DNA of 64,000 nucleotides from Solirubrobacter pauli (GCF_003633755.1 NZ_RBIL01000001.1:419426-483425), one strand, 5' to 3'. Shown: positions 15,941 through 25,311, counted from the stretch's first letter. The notes: generated from the letters alone by a model not told the origin. A program made the numbers and translations.

Positions 15941-17893
15941 ATGACGCATCGCCTCCCCGAGCGCGACCGGCCGTGGATGATGCGCACCTACGCGGGCCAC
16001 TCCACGGCGGCCAGGTCCAACGAGCTGTACCGGCGCAACCTCGCCAAGGGGCAGACCGGGCTCTCCGTAGCGTTCGACCTGCCGACGCAGACCGGCTACG
16101 ACGCCGACCACGAGCTCGCGCGCGGTGAGGTCGGGAAGGTCGGCGTGCCGATCGCGCACCGCGGCGACATGGCCGCGCTGATGGACGGCATCCCGCTCGG
16201 CGAGATGAACACGTCGATGACGATCAACGCCACCGCCGCGTGGCTGTTCGCGCTCTACGTGGTCGCGGCCTCCGAGCAGGGCGTGGACGAGTCCGCCCTG
16301 TCCGGCACGACCCAGAACGACATCATCAAGGAGTACCTCTCGCGCGGGACGTATGCGTTCCCGCCCGGGCCGTCGATGCGCCTGATCGCGGACATGGTCG
16401 CCTACACGGTCGAGCACGTGCCGCGCTGGAACCCGGTCAACGTCTGCTCGTACCACCTGCAGGAGGCCGGCGCGACGCCCGTCCAGGAGATCGCGTTCTC
16501 GATGGCCACCGCGTGCGCGGTGCTCGACGCGGTCCGTGAGCGGGTGCCGGAAGCGCGGATGCCGGCCGTGTTCGGGCGGATCTCGTTCTTCGTCAACGCG
16601 GGTGTGCGGTTCGTCGAGGAGCACGCGAAGCTGCGCGCGATGTCCGTGCTGTGGGAGGAGCTCGGCCGGACGCGCTACGGGGTGACCGACGAGAAGGCGC
16701 TGCGGTTCCGCTACGGCGTGCAGGTCAACTCGCTCGGGCTGACCGAGTCCCAGCCGGAGAACAACGTCCAACGGATCGTCCTGGAGGCGCTGGCCGTGAC
16801 GCTGGGCCGCAGCGCTCGGGCGCGAGCGGTGCAGCTGCCGGCGTGGAACGAGGCGCTCGGGTTGCCGCGGCCGTGGGACCAGCAGTGGGCGTTGCGCATC
16901 CAGCAGGTGCTGGCGTACGAGACCGACCTCCTGGAGTACCCGGACCTGTTCGAGGGGTCCGTGGTCATGGACGGGCTCGTGGACGAGCTGCTCGAGGGCG
17001 CGCGGGCCGAGCTGACGCGGGTCGAGGAGCGGGGCGGAGCGGTCGAGGCCGTGCCGTACATGAAGGCCGCGCTCGTCGAGTCCCACCGCGAGCGGATCGC
17101 GCGGATCGAGTCGGGCGAGCAGGTGCTCGTCGGCGTGAACCGGTTCGTGGAGACCGAGCCGTCGCCGATGGTCGGCGACGACGGCGGCATCCTCGTCGTC
17201 GACCCGGGCGTGGAGGCCGAGGCGCGCGACGCGCTGGCGGCCTGGCGCGCGGAGCGCGGCGACGTCTCCGGCGCGCTGGCCGAGCTGCGCCGCGTGGCCG
17301 CGAGCGACGAGAACATCCTGCCGGCGACGCTGGCGGCGGCCCGCGCGGGCGTCACCACCGGCGAGTGGGCGAGCGCGCTGCGCGAGGTCTTCGGCGGCTA
17401 CCGGGCGCCGACCGGCGTCGGCGAGGCCGCGTCCCCCGCCGCCGACGAGGCGCTGCGTGACGAGGTCGGGGGCCTGTCCGAGGCGCTGGGCCGGACGCTG
17501 AAGATCCTGGTCGGCAAGCCGGGGCTCGACGGGCACTCGAACGGCGCCGAGCAGATCGCCGTGCGCGCCCGCGACGCCGGCATGGACGTCGTCTACGAGG
17601 GCATCCGCCTCACGCCCGCCCAGATCGCGCGGTCGGCGGTCGACGAGGGCGTCCACGTGATCGGCCTGTCGATCCTGAGCGGCTCGCACCGCGAGCTGAT
17701 CCCGGACGTGATCGCCGCGCTCGACGGCGCCGACATCCCGGTCGTCGTCGGCGGCATCATCCCCGACGCCGACGTCCCCGCCCTGAAGGCCGCGGGCGTC
17801 GCCGCGGTCTACACGCCCAAGGACTTCGAGCTCGACCGGATCATGCACGAGATCGTCGCCCTCGTCGCCGAGCGCCATTCCCTCCGGGTCTGA
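15941..17893 (+). CDS. ecm: B12-dependent ethylmalonyl-CoA mutase (MeaA-type)
   Basis: 650 residues in one chain: catalytic TIM barrel (about 10-500) and C-terminal B12-binding domain (about 515-640). RTYAGHSTAARSNELYRRNL, GQTGLSVAFDLPTQTGYD and HELARGEVGKVGVPIAHRGD match the ethylmalonyl-CoA-type clade rather than classical methylmalonyl-CoA mutase. The cobalamin motif is KPGLDGHSNGAEQI with the axial His at 532, then GLSILSGSHRELIP. The enzyme converts ethylmalonyl-CoA to methylsuccinyl-CoA. With Ccr nearby this supports the ethylmalonyl-CoA pathway for acetate-derived carbon. Methylmalonyl- or isobutyryl-CoA mutase activity cannot be strictly excluded by eye. Confidence 0.87.
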   Translation: MTHRLPERDRPWMMRTYAGHSTAARSNELYRRNLAKGQTGLSVAFDLPTQTGYDADHELARGEVGKVGVPIAHRGDMAALMDGIPLGEMNTSMTINATAAWLFALYVVAASEQGVDESALSGTTQNDIIKEYLSRGTYAFPPGPSMRLIADMVAYTVEHVPRWNPVNVCSYHLQEAGATPVQEIAFSMATACAVLDAVRERVPEARMPAVFGRISFFVNAGVRFVEEHAKLRAMSVLWEELGRTRYGVTDEKALRFRYGVQVNSLGLTESQPENNVQRIVLEALAVTLGRSARARAVQLPAWNEALGLPRPWDQQWALRIQQVLAYETDLLEYPDLFEGSVVMDGLVDELLEGARAELTRVEERGGAVEAVPYMKAALVESHRERIARIESGEQVLVGVNRFVETEPSPMVGDDGGILVVDPGVEAEARDALAAWRAERGDVSGALAELRRVAASDENILPATLAAARAGVTTGEWASALREVFGGYRAPTGVGEAASPAADEALRDEVGGLSEALGRTLKILVGKPGLDGHSNGAEQIAVRARDAGMDVVYEGIRLTPAQIARSAVDEGVHVIGLSILSGSHRELIPDVIAALDGADIPVVVGGIIPDADVPALKAAGVAAVYTPKDFELDRIMHEIVALVAERHSLRV

Positions 17894-17942
17894 GCTCGGC
17901 GCGCGGCTCGCCGCCGGCGACCGGTCGGCCGCGCCCGCGGCG

Positions 17943-18830
17943 TTGAACCTGCTCGAGACGCGGACCGCGCGCGCGGAAGCCGCCGCGCTCGTCTCCGCCG
18001 CCGGCGACGGCGCCGGCCACGTCGTCGGCGTGACCGGTCCGCCCGGCGTCGGCAAGTCGACCCTGCTGTCCGCGCTGCTGCGCGAGTGGCGAGGGCGCGG
18101 CCGGTCCGTCGCCGTGCTCGCGGTCGACCCGTCCTCCAAGCGCAGCGGCGGCGCGCTGCTCGGCGACCGCGCGCGGATCGAGCACGACCCGGCCGACCGC
18201 GACGTGTTCATCCGCTCGATGGCCGCCGGCGAGCGGCTCGGCGGGCTCGCCCCCGCGACCCGCGCCGCCGCGCAGGCGCTCGCGAACGCCTTCGACGTGG
18301 TCGTGATCGAGACGGTCGGCGTCGGCCAGTCCGAGACGGACGTCGCGGAGGCCGCCGACACCGTCGCGGTCGTCGTCCAGCCCGGCTCCGGCGACGCCCT
18401 CCAGTTCCTGAAGGCGGGGATCATGGAGGTCCCCGACGTGCTCGTCGTGACCAAGGCCGACCTGGGCACGGCCGCCGCGCGCGCCGAGGAGGACCTGCGC
18501 GTGGCGTTGCGGGCGCTGGGTGCCCGGACGACGCCGGTGCTGGCGGTCTCCTCGATCGCGCCGGTGCGGGGCGTGGCCGAGCTGGCCGACGCGCTCGCGG
18601 CGCACCGGGCGCGGCTGGACGTGGCCGCCCACCGCGTGCGGGTGCGGCGGCTCGGCGCGCTCGCGGACTTCGTGCACGAGCACGGCGAGCGCGGCCTGCG
18701 CGCGGTCGGCGGACGGCGCGCCGCCGTGAAGTGGCTGCGCGAGCAGGACCCGGCGCTCGACGAGCCCGCGTTGCTGGCGTGCCTCGAAGCGACCGCCGCA
18801 CGGTGGAGGGCGAATCAACCAGGTGGTTGA
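17943..18830 (+). CDS. meaB: MeaB-type GTPase chaperone of B12 mutases
   Basis: 295 residues from the first recognised start, a TTG. Features: Walker A VGVTGPPGVGKSTLL, AVDPSSKRSGGALLGDRARI (switch region), VVIETVGVGQSETDVAEAAD and the guanine-specificity motif LVVTKADLG. MeaB proteins protect and reload adenosylcobalamin in the partner mutase, and the gene directly follows ecm. Oddly, family-like N-terminal sequence (ELGARLAAGDRSAAPAALNL) is readable in the same frame upstream of the TTG, through the ecm stop, where no ATG, GTG or TTG is available. The true start may be a rare codon such as ATT at 17877. Confidence 0.87.
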   Translation: MNLLETRTARAEAAALVSAAGDGAGHVVGVTGPPGVGKSTLLSALLREWRGRGRSVAVLAVDPSSKRSGGALLGDRARIEHDPADRDVFIRSMAAGERLGGLAPATRAAAQALANAFDVVVIETVGVGQSETDVAEAADTVAVVVQPGSGDALQFLKAGIMEVPDVLVVTKADLGTAAARAEEDLRVALRALGARTTPVLAVSSIAPVRGVAELADALAAHRARLDVAAHRVRVRRLGALADFVHEHGERGLRAVGGRRAAVKWLREQDPALDEPALLACLEATAARWRANQPGG

Positions 18831-19558
18831 TGTGCGATCGCGCCGCCGGCCGCAGACTCGGCGACGTGATCGAGATCGAGCATCTGCACAAGCGCTACGG
18901 GGACGTCGTGGCCATCGAGGACGTGTCGCTGGAGGTCGCCGCGAACGAGGTCTTCGGGATCATCGGCGTCAACGGCGCCGGCAAGACGACGACCGTCGAG
19001 TGCCTGACGGGCGTGCGCACGCCCGACCGCGGCCGGGTCGACGTGCTCGGGTTCGATCCGGTCACCCAGCGGGACGAGATCCGCGCACGCGTCGGCGTCC
19101 AGCTGCAGGCGAGCACCCTGCCGGACCGGCTCTCGGTGCACGAGGCGCTCGCCCTCTACGCGTCCTTCTATCCCGATCCGCGCGACCCCGACGAGCTGAT
19201 CGACCTGCTCGGGCTCACGCACCGGCGCGACGCCCGCTACGGCAAGCTGTCCGGCGGTGAGAAGCAGCGGGTGTCGGTCGGCCTGGCGCTGATCGGGCGG
19301 CCCCGGATCGCCGTCCTGGACGAGCTCACCACCGGCCTGGACCCGCACGCCCGGCGCGACGTCTGGGCGCTGATCGAGCGCCTCAAGGACGACGGCCTCA
19401 CGGTCGTGCTCGTCACCCACTTCATGGACGAGGTCGAGCGCCTGTGCGACCGCGTCGCGGTGCTCCACGCGGGCCGCGTCGTCGCGCTCGGCGCGCCGAG
19501 CGACCTCGCCGGCGGGCGCGGCCTCGAAGACGCCTTCGTGGAGCTGACGACCGCATGA
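18830..19558 (+). CDS. ABC transporter ATP-binding subunit
   Basis: 242 residues. Walker [13 protein letters not shown], signature YGKLSGGEKQRVSVGLALIG and Walker B RIAVLDELTTGLDP are all present, and the H-loop is VLVTHFMDEVERLC. The Walker B Glu is retained. ATG at 18830 overlaps the meaB stop by one base (TGATG) with AGGTGG just before it; GTG at 18866 is an alternative. It belongs to the ABC-2 exporter class and pairs with the permease that overlaps its end by 4 bases. Confidence 0.9.
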   Translation: MCDRAAGRRLGDVIEIEHLHKRYGDVVAIEDVSLEVAANEVFGIIGVNGAGKTTTVECLTGVRTPDRGRVDVLGFDPVTQRDEIRARVGVQLQASTLPDRLSVHEALALYASFYPDPRDPDELIDLLGLTHRRDARYGKLSGGEKQRVSVGLALIGRPRIAVLDELTTGLDPHARRDVWALIERLKDDGLTVVLVTHFMDEVERLCDRVAVLHAGRVVALGAPSDLAGGRGLEDAFVELTTA

Positions 19559-20286
19559 TCGAGCTCATCCGCACGGAGGCCAGGCTCACGCTCCGCGAGC
19601 CGATCGGGATCGCCTTCAGCCTGCTGCTCCCACTCGCGATCGTGCTCGCCTTCGGCCTCTCCGCCAGCGCCGCGCAGCCCGACCCCGAGCTGGACGACCA
19701 GGTCCCGCTCGACACGATCCTCCCCAGCCTCGCGCTCGCGCTCGCGTTCGGGATGGCGGCGATCTTCATGCTCCCGGGCTTCATGGCCGACTACCGGATG
19801 CGCGGCGTCCTGCGTCGCCTCTCCACCACGCCGGTGCACCCGGCCAAGCTGCTCGCCGCCCAGGTGGTCGTCCAGGGCGTGGTGGCGCTGATCTCGGTGC
19901 CGCTCGTGCTCGGCCTGGCGACCGCGCTGGGGATGAACCTCCCGGAGGCGCCGCTCGCGCTCATCGCCGTGATCCTGCTCGGCGGCGCCGCGCTGTTCGC
20001 GGTCGGCACGCTCGTGTCCGCGGTCGCCCCCGACGCGAAGGTCGGCTACGTCTACAGCGCCGCGTTCTTCTTCCCCAGCCTGTTCTTCGCCGGCATCTGG
20101 CTGCCGAAGGAGCAGATGCCCGGCTGGCTGAGCCGCTTCGGCGACTTCACGCCGCTCGGCGCGTTCCGGGAGAGCCTCGAGAACGCGTTCACCGGCGCGG
20201 GCCAGGACCCGCTGATGCTGCTCACGCTCGCCGTCACCGCGGTCGGAGCGGGCACGGTCGCGGCTAGGGTCTTCCGCTGGGAGTGA
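19555..20286 (+). CDS. ABC-2 type permease subunit
   Basis: 243 residues with about six membrane helices: FSLLLPLAIVLAFGLSASAA at the start, LALALAFGMAAIFMLPGFM, VVVQGVVALISVPLVLGLA, LIAVILLGGAALFAVGTLVS and YVYSAAFFFPSLFFAGIWLP, plus a C-terminal helix. The polar YRMRGVLRRLSTTPVHPAKL between helices 2 and 3 is typical of ABC-2 exporters. It starts in ATGA overlap with the ATPase gene. The exported substrate is unknown; the coupled two-component system downstream suggests export of an antimicrobial or envelope-active compound. Confidence 0.88.
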   Translation: MIELIRTEARLTLREPIGIAFSLLLPLAIVLAFGLSASAAQPDPELDDQVPLDTILPSLALALAFGMAAIFMLPGFMADYRMRGVLRRLSTTPVHPAKLLAAQVVVQGVVALISVPLVLGLATALGMNLPEAPLALIAVILLGGAALFAVGTLVSAVAPDAKVGYVYSAAFFFPSLFFAGIWLPKEQMPGWLSRFGDFTPLGAFRESLENAFTGAGQDPLMLLTLAVTAVGAGTVAARVFRWE

Positions 20287-21383
20287 CCGTCTCCGCCGAC
20301 ACCTGGCAGCGCCGCCTCGACCAGGGGATGCCGGCGCTGCCGTACGTCCTGCTCGTGCTGTCGACGACCGCCGCGGTCACGGTCGACGGACGCACGGCGA
20401 CCGCCCCGACGCTGGCGATCTCCGCGGTCACGCTCGGCTGGCTGCTGCTCTTCCGCCGGATCGACGCCACCACGCCGCGCGTCGCCGGGATCTACGTCGT
20501 CGGGCTGCTCGCGCTGTGCGTGGCGATGACCACGCGCAGCCCGCTGTTCGGCTTCTTCGTGTTCATCGGCTACCTGTCGGTCGACCACATCCCCGGCTGG
20601 TGGAGGGCGCCGCCGATCGTCATCACCGCCGTGCTCAGCGCGCTCTGCCAGTCCGGCGGCTGGCCGCTGCAGGACTACGCGATGCCGGGCCTGTTCCCGC
20701 TGCTCGCCGTGATCAACGTCGGCGTGGCCGGCGCGATGTTCGTGGTCGCGCTCGCCAACGACGAGCGCCAGCACCAGGCCGGCGTGGCCCAGGAGCGCCA
20801 GCGCACCGCGCGCGAGATCCATGACACGCTCGCGCAGGGCCTGGCGGGCATCGTCGCCCAGCTCGAGGCCGCCGCCCACGCCCGCTCGCAGGGCTCCGAC
20901 GATGAGGGCCATCTGCACGCCGCCACCCGGCTCGCGCGCGAGAGCCTCGCCGAGGCGCGCCGCTCGGTGCGCGCGATCACCCCGCACGAGCTCGAGCAGG
21001 CCCAGCTCCCCGACGCGATCGAGAAGGTCACCACGAGCTGGTCGAGCACGAACCGGTTGCCCGCCGAGTTCACGACGACCGGCACGCCGCGGCCGATGCA
21101 CCCGGAGGTCGAGGTGACCCTGCTGCGCGCCGCCCAGGAGGCGCTGACGAACGTCGCCCGGCACGCGCGGGCCTCCCGCGTCGGCCTCACGCTCTCCTAC
21201 ATGGAGGACGTGGTGACGCTGGACGTGCGTGACGACGGCGTCGGCTTCGACCCCACCCGCCACGGCTACGGGCTGACCGGCATGCGCCAGCGCGTCAGCG
21301 GCGTCGGGGGCGAGCTGGCGGTCGAGTCCTCCCCGGGAGAGGGCACCGCGATCAGCGCCAGCGTCCCCGCCGTGCCCGCGTGA
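20283..21383 (+). CDS. NarL-class sensor histidine kinase
   Basis: 366 residues. Five N-terminal membrane helices (about 20-160) lack a large external loop, so it probably senses within the membrane, as LiaS/DesK-like kinases do. The HisKA_3 box is RQRTAREIHDTLAQGLAGIV (His180). The ATPase domain has EVTLLRAAQEALTNVARHAR (N-box), LDVRDDGVGFDP (G1) and GYGLTGMRQRV (G2). The GTG start overlaps the permease stop (GTGA). It should phosphorylate the regulator encoded next. Confidence 0.92.
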   Translation: MTVSADTWQRRLDQGMPALPYVLLVLSTTAAVTVDGRTATAPTLAISAVTLGWLLLFRRIDATTPRVAGIYVVGLLALCVAMTTRSPLFGFFVFIGYLSVDHIPGWWRAPPIVITAVLSALCQSGGWPLQDYAMPGLFPLLAVINVGVAGAMFVVALANDERQHQAGVAQERQRTAREIHDTLAQGLAGIVAQLEAAAHARSQGSDDEGHLHAATRLARESLAEARRSVRAITPHELEQAQLPDAIEKVTTSWSSTNRLPAEFTTTGTPRPMHPEVEVTLLRAAQEALTNVARHARASRVGLTLSYMEDVVTLDVRDDGVGFDPTRHGYGLTGMRQRVSGVGGELAVESSPGEGTAISASVPAVPA

Positions 21384-22012
21384 GCATCAGCCTCCTCATC
21401 GTCGACGACCACCCGGTCGTGCGCAACGGGCTGCGCGGCATCTTCACCGGCGACCCCGAGTTCGAGGTGCTGGGCGAGGCGTCCGATGGCCGCGAGGCGG
21501 TGGCGCTCACGCTCGCGCGCCGACCGCAGGTGGTGCTGATGGACCTGCGGATGCCGCATGCCGACGGCGTGACCGCGATCCGCGAGCTCAGCCGCCGGTC
21601 GCCCGAGACGCGCGTGCTCGTGCTGACCACGTTCAGCGACGACCGGGACGTGCTCGCCGCGATCGACGCGGGCGCCACCGGCTACCTGCTCAAGGACGCG
21701 CCGCGCGAGGAGCTGCTGCGCGGCGTCCGCGCCGCCGCGCGTGGCGAGTCGGTGCTGGCGCCGACGGTCGCCGCCACGCTCCTGGGCCGGGTGCGCGCGC
21801 CCGAGCCGGAGGCGCCGCTCTCCCCGCGTGAGCTCGAGGTGCTGCGGCTGATCGCCAAGGGCGCGACGAACCGCGAGGCCGCCGCGCAGCTGTTCATCTC
21901 CGAGGCGACCGTCAAGACGCACCTGATCCACGTCTACGCGAAGCTCGGCGTCAACGACCGGGCCGCGGCCGTCGCGATCGGATTCGAACGCGGGCTCCTC
22001 GGCCGGTCCTAG
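21380..22012 (+). CDS. NarL/LuxR-type response regulator
   Basis: 210 residues. The receiver has LLIVDDHPVVRNGL (Asp9, Asp10), Asp55 in VVLMDLRMPHADG, and Lys in YLLKDAPREELL. The helix-turn-helix is LSPRELEVLRLIAKGATNRE followed by LFISEATVKTHLIHVYAKLG. GTG start overlaps the kinase stop by 4 bases, so ATPase, permease, kinase and regulator are translated as one chain of overlapping genes. It probably controls the ABC exporter of its own operon. Confidence 0.93.
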   Translation: MSISLLIVDDHPVVRNGLRGIFTGDPEFEVLGEASDGREAVALTLARRPQVVLMDLRMPHADGVTAIRELSRRSPETRVLVLTTFSDDRDVLAAIDAGATGYLLKDAPREELLRGVRAAARGESVLAPTVAATLLGRVRAPEPEAPLSPRELEVLRLIAKGATNREAAAQLFISEATVKTHLIHVYAKLGVNDRAAAVAIGFERGLLGRS

Positions 22013-22102
22013 GCCGGATGCCGGATTGCGCCCGGCCGCCCCTTGCGCGTACCTTCGTGAACGCCCGATGAGTTTTCCGCCGACCGGGAGTCCCTGCTTC
22101 TG

Positions 22103-23068
22103 ATGACCACGAACCTCGCGATAGAGGCCTCAGGCCTCGTCAAGACCTTCGGCGACCTCCGGGCCGTGGACGGGGTCGACCTGGCGGTCCGCCGCGGGTC
22201 GGTCTACGGCGTGCTCGGCCCGAACGGCGCCGGCAAGACGACCACGATCCGGATGCTCGCGACGCTGCTCGCCCCGGACGGCGGCAGCGCGAAGATCCTC
22301 GGGCACGACATCGTCCGCGAGGCCGACGCCGTCCGCAGCGTCGTCAGCCTGACCGGCCAGATGGCCTCCGTGGACGAGGACCTGACGGGCCGCGAGAACC
22401 TGATCCTGCTCGGCCGCCTGTACGGCTTCAAGGGCAAGGCGGCCAAGGCCCGCGCCGATGAGCTGCTCGGCGCCTTCGGGCTCGAGGACGCCGCGTCGCG
22501 GCTGACCAAGAACTACTCGGGCGGCATGCGCCGCCGGCTGGACATCGCCGCGAGCCTCGTCGTCACGCCCGAGCTGCTGTTCCTGGACGAGCCGACCACC
22601 GGCCTCGACCCGCGCAGCCGCAACCAGGTGTGGGACATCGTGCGCGCGCTGCGCACGGCCGGCACGACCGTCCTGCTGTGCACGCAATACCTCGACGAGG
22701 CCGACCAGCTCGCCGACGGGATCGCCGTGATCGACCACGGCAAGGTGATCGCCGAGGGCACGCCGGGCCAGCTGAAGGCGAGCGTCGGCAGCGCCACGCT
22801 GCACGTGCGGCTGCTCGACCCCGCCCAGCGCGAGCAGGCCGAGACGATCCTCGCGCGCGAGCTCGGGCTCGTGCACCTCGAACCGGACCCGTCGGCGCTC
22901 AACGTGCAGTGCGGCGAGGCCGACAAGGGCGCTGAGGCGATCGCCGCGCTGGCGCGGGCGGGGGTCGGCGTGGCGTCGTTCGCGCTCGGCCAGCCGACGT
23001 TGGACGAGGTCTTCCTCGCCCTCACCGGACATACCGCCGAGACGGCGGACGAGGAGGTCAAGGCATGA
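22103..23068 (+). CDS. DrrA-like ABC exporter ATP-binding protein
   Basis: 321 residues. Walker [15 protein letters not shown]-loop [20 protein letters not shown], signature [17 protein letters not shown], Walker [14 protein letters not shown] and H-loop [17 protein letters not shown] are canonical for the DrrA (daunorubicin resistance) group, as is the C-terminal domain after residue 220 that closes with [16 protein letters not shown]. It should power drug or lipid export with the permease that overlaps by 4 bases. The 90-base gap before it holds a purine-rich GGGAG too far from the ATG to be a convincing ribosome-binding site. Confidence 0.92.
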   Translation: MTTNLAIEASGLVKTFGDLRAVDGVDLAVRRGSVYGVLGPNGAGKTTTIRMLATLLAPDGGSAKILGHDIVREADAVRSVVSLTGQMASVDEDLTGRENLILLGRLYGFKGKAAKARADELLGAFGLEDAASRLTKNYSGGMRRRLDIAASLVVTPELLFLDEPTTGLDPRSRNQVWDIVRALRTAGTTVLLCTQYLDEADQLADGIAVIDHGKVIAEGTPGQLKASVGSATLHVRLLDPAQREQAETILARELGLVHLEPDPSALNVQCGEADKGAEAIAALARAGVGVASFALGQPTLDEVFLALTGHTAETADEEVKA

Positions 23069-23883
23069 GCGCCACCGACGACATCGCGATCCGCAACGCG
23101 CTCTCCTCCGTCCCCCGCCCGCCGCGGCCGAGCGCCTTCAGCGCCGCCATGGCCTTCGGCTGGCGCGGGATGCTGAAGATCAAGCACGTGCCCGAGCAGC
23201 TGCTCGACGTGACGATCACGCCGGTGATGTTCCTGCTGATGTTCACGTACCTGTTCGGCGGCGCGATCGAGGGCTCCACCGGCGCCTACCTGGACTACGT
23301 GCTGCCCGGCCTGCTCGTCATGTCCGTGGTGTTCACCACCGTGTACTCGGGCGTCTCGCTGAACACGGACCTGACGAAAGGCGCGGTGGACCGCTTCCGC
23401 ACGCTGCCGATCTGGCGCCCGTCGCCGCTCGTGGGCGCGCTGCTCGGCGACGCGGTCCGCTACGTGATCGCCGGCGTCGTGATCACCACGCTCGGCCTCA
23501 TCCTCGGGTTCCGCCCCGACGGTGGCCCGCTCGGCGTGATCGCCGCGCTCGCGCTCACGGTCGTGTTCTCGTTCGGCGTCAGCTGGCTGTTCACGACGCT
23601 CGGCCTGCTGCTGCGCTCCCCGAGCGCGGTGATGAACGCCGGCTTCATGTTCATCTTCCCGCTGACGTTCCTGTCGAACGCGTTCGTGCGGCCGGAGACG
23701 CTGCCGAGCGTGCTCGAGGCGTTCGTGAACGTGAACCCGATCTCGATCATGACGGACGCCGCCCGCGGCCTGATGTACGGCAACGCGGCGGGCAGCGACA
23801 TCGCGATCTCGCTCGGTGTCGCCGCCGGCCTGACGTTGATCTTCGCGCCGCTCACCTCGCGGCTGTACCGCACTCGCGGCTAG
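23065..23883 (+). CDS. DrrB-like ABC-2 permease
   Basis: 272 residues with six membrane helices, among them [60 protein letters not shown] and [20 protein letters not shown]. The ABC-2 signature stretch [20 protein letters not shown] is present. ATG overlaps the ATPase stop (ATGA). Together the two genes form a typical two-gene exporter with no own regulator. The TAG stop abuts the stop of the convergent RTX-like gene, leaving no room for a terminator. Confidence 0.9.
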   Translation: MSATDDIAIRNALSSVPRPPRPSAFSAAMAFGWRGMLKIKHVPEQLLDVTITPVMFLLMFTYLFGGAIEGSTGAYLDYVLPGLLVMSVVFTTVYSGVSLNTDLTKGAVDRFRTLPIWRPSPLVGALLGDAVRYVIAGVVITTLGLILGFRPDGGPLGVIAALALTVVFSFGVSWLFTTLGLLLRSPSAVMNAGFMFIFPLTFLSNAFVRPETLPSVLEAFVNVNPISIMTDAARGLMYGNAAGSDIAISLGVAAGLTLIFAPLTSRLYRTRG

Positions 23884-25311
23884 CTACCGCTTCAGCTTCA
23901 CGGTCTTGGACGTCGACGTCTTGCCGTCGGCGCCCTCGACCGTGATCTTGAGCGTCGCGCTGACGGTCTTGCGCGGCTTCTTGAACTTGAGCGTGAGCTT
24001 CGCGTCGCCCGCCTTGAGCAGGGTCTTGGACGCCTTGCCGACCGTCTTGCGCTTGACGACCAGCGTGGCCTTGACCTTGCACGCGCCGGCGCACGAGACG
24101 GTGACGTTGAGCTTGGTGCCCTTCTGCTTGGCGGTGACCTTCGGGCCGGTCGCGGCCGGCTTGTCGTTGCCGGCGGGCGCGCCCGGGCCGGTGGTCGCGC
24201 CGGCCTTGTCGACCGTCTCGCAGTTGGCGACGGTGTCGATCGCGTCGACCACGGCGCGGTCCTCGCCGACGCCGCAGTCGATCGTGTCGGCCTCGCCGTC
24301 GCGGGCGTTGACGACGTCGTTGCCGAAGGGGATCTTGCACGTGTACGAGTACCAGCCGCACGAGGCGCTGGTGGCGTCGGCCTGGATCGTGTCCTGGCCC
24401 GGGCCGCCGGTCACGACGTCGTTGCCGAACCCGGCGTTGATGAAGTCGTTGCCGGGGCCGCCGTCGAGCGTGTCCTGGTAGTCGCCGGCGACGAGCTTGT
24501 CGTCGCCGCCGTTGCCGAGCAGCGTCGAGTTGCCCTCGTCCAGGTTGGCCCACACGTCGAAGTCGTCGTTGCCCTCGCCGCCCGACAGCGTGCCGGACAC
24601 GTGCGAGACGACCTTCTCGACGTTGAGGACGTTGTCGACCTCGCCCGCGCTCAGGCGCCCGTCGTTGGCGACGCCGTCCATGCTCAGCGACACCGGCGGG
24701 TTGTAGTCGTTGCCGGGGATGGTCCAGTCGTTGACGGTGTCGACGCCGGGGCCGCCGTCGACGTAGTCGTTGCCCGGCCCGTAGTAGGTGTCGGGCGAGA
24801 GCGTGTCGTTGCCCTCGCCGGCCTCGATGTGGTCGTTGCCGCCCGAGCCGTTGATCTCGTCGTCGCCCGTGCCGCCGCGCAGCGTGTCGTTGGACTGCCA
24901 GCCCTTGAGGATGTCGTTGCCGCCACCGCCGTCGAGCGTCACGTTGTCGGCGCCGTAGGTCTGCAGCTGGTCCTTGCCCTCGCCGCCGAGCACCTCGGCC
25001 GGGAGCGCGTCGGGGTAGTCGGACGCGAAGCTGTTCCAGTCGTCGCCGTCGCCGAGCTCGAGCCGCACGCGCGCGGGCATCGGGCAGTGCGCCGTGTAGT
25101 CGTAGGTGCAGCCCGGGGCGAGGGTCAGGCCCTCCTCGGAGATCGTCAGCTTGCCGGCGTCGTCCATGCCGAGCATCGGCGAGTCCTGCGCGCCGTCGCT
25201 GGCTTTGAACACGAGCGTGTCGCCTTCGTAGGAGAGGGTTCCGGCCTGCGCCGCCGCCGGGGCCAGCAGGGCCACGACGGTCGCCGCGAGGAGGGAGAGC
25301 TTCAAGGTCAT
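23884..25311 (-). CDS. secreted calcium-binding RTX-repeat protein
   Basis: 475 residues with a signal peptide (MTLKLSLLAATVVALLAPAA, AQA cleavage). The middle (about 90-340) holds many nonapeptide-like repeats of the GGxGxDxxx type, e.g. LDGGGGNDILKG, LRGGTGDDEINGSGGNDHIE and LDGGPGNDFINAGFGNDVVT, which bind calcium in a parallel beta roll. A Ser/Thr/Lys-rich beta domain at the C-terminus (about 390-475, ending SKTVKLKR) may attach to the cell surface. Unlike Gram-negative RTX toxins it uses a Sec signal. Role unknown; surface layer or adhesion is plausible. Confidence 0.88.
   Translation of the reverse strand: MTLKLSLLAATVVALLAPAAAQAGTLSYEGDTLVFKASDGAQDSPMLGMDDAGKLTISEEGLTLAPGCTYDYTAHCPMPARVRLELGDGDDWNSFASDYPDALPAEVLGGEGKDQLQTYGADNVTLDGGGGNDILKGWQSNDTLRGGTGDDEINGSGGNDHIEAGEGNDTLSPDTYYGPGNDYVDGGPGVDTVNDWTIPGNDYNPPVSLSMDGVANDGRLSAGEVDNVLNVEKVVSHVSGTLSGGEGNDDFDVWANLDEGNSTLLGNGGDDKLVAGDYQDTLDGGPGNDFINAGFGNDVVTGGPGQDTIQADATSASCGWYSYTCKIPFGNDVVNARDGEADTIDCGVGEDRAVVDAIDTVANCETVDKAGATTGPGAPAGNDKPAATGPKVTAKQKGTKLNVTVSCAGACKVKATLVVKRKTVGKASKTLLKAGDAKLTLKFKKPRKTVSATLKITVEGADGKTSTSKTVKLKR

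Noticed and set aside
23884-25311. RTX-like protein as a secreted toxin
   Set aside because: It has a Sec signal peptide, no toxin or lipase domain, and no type I secretion genes nearby; a surface or structural role is more likely.
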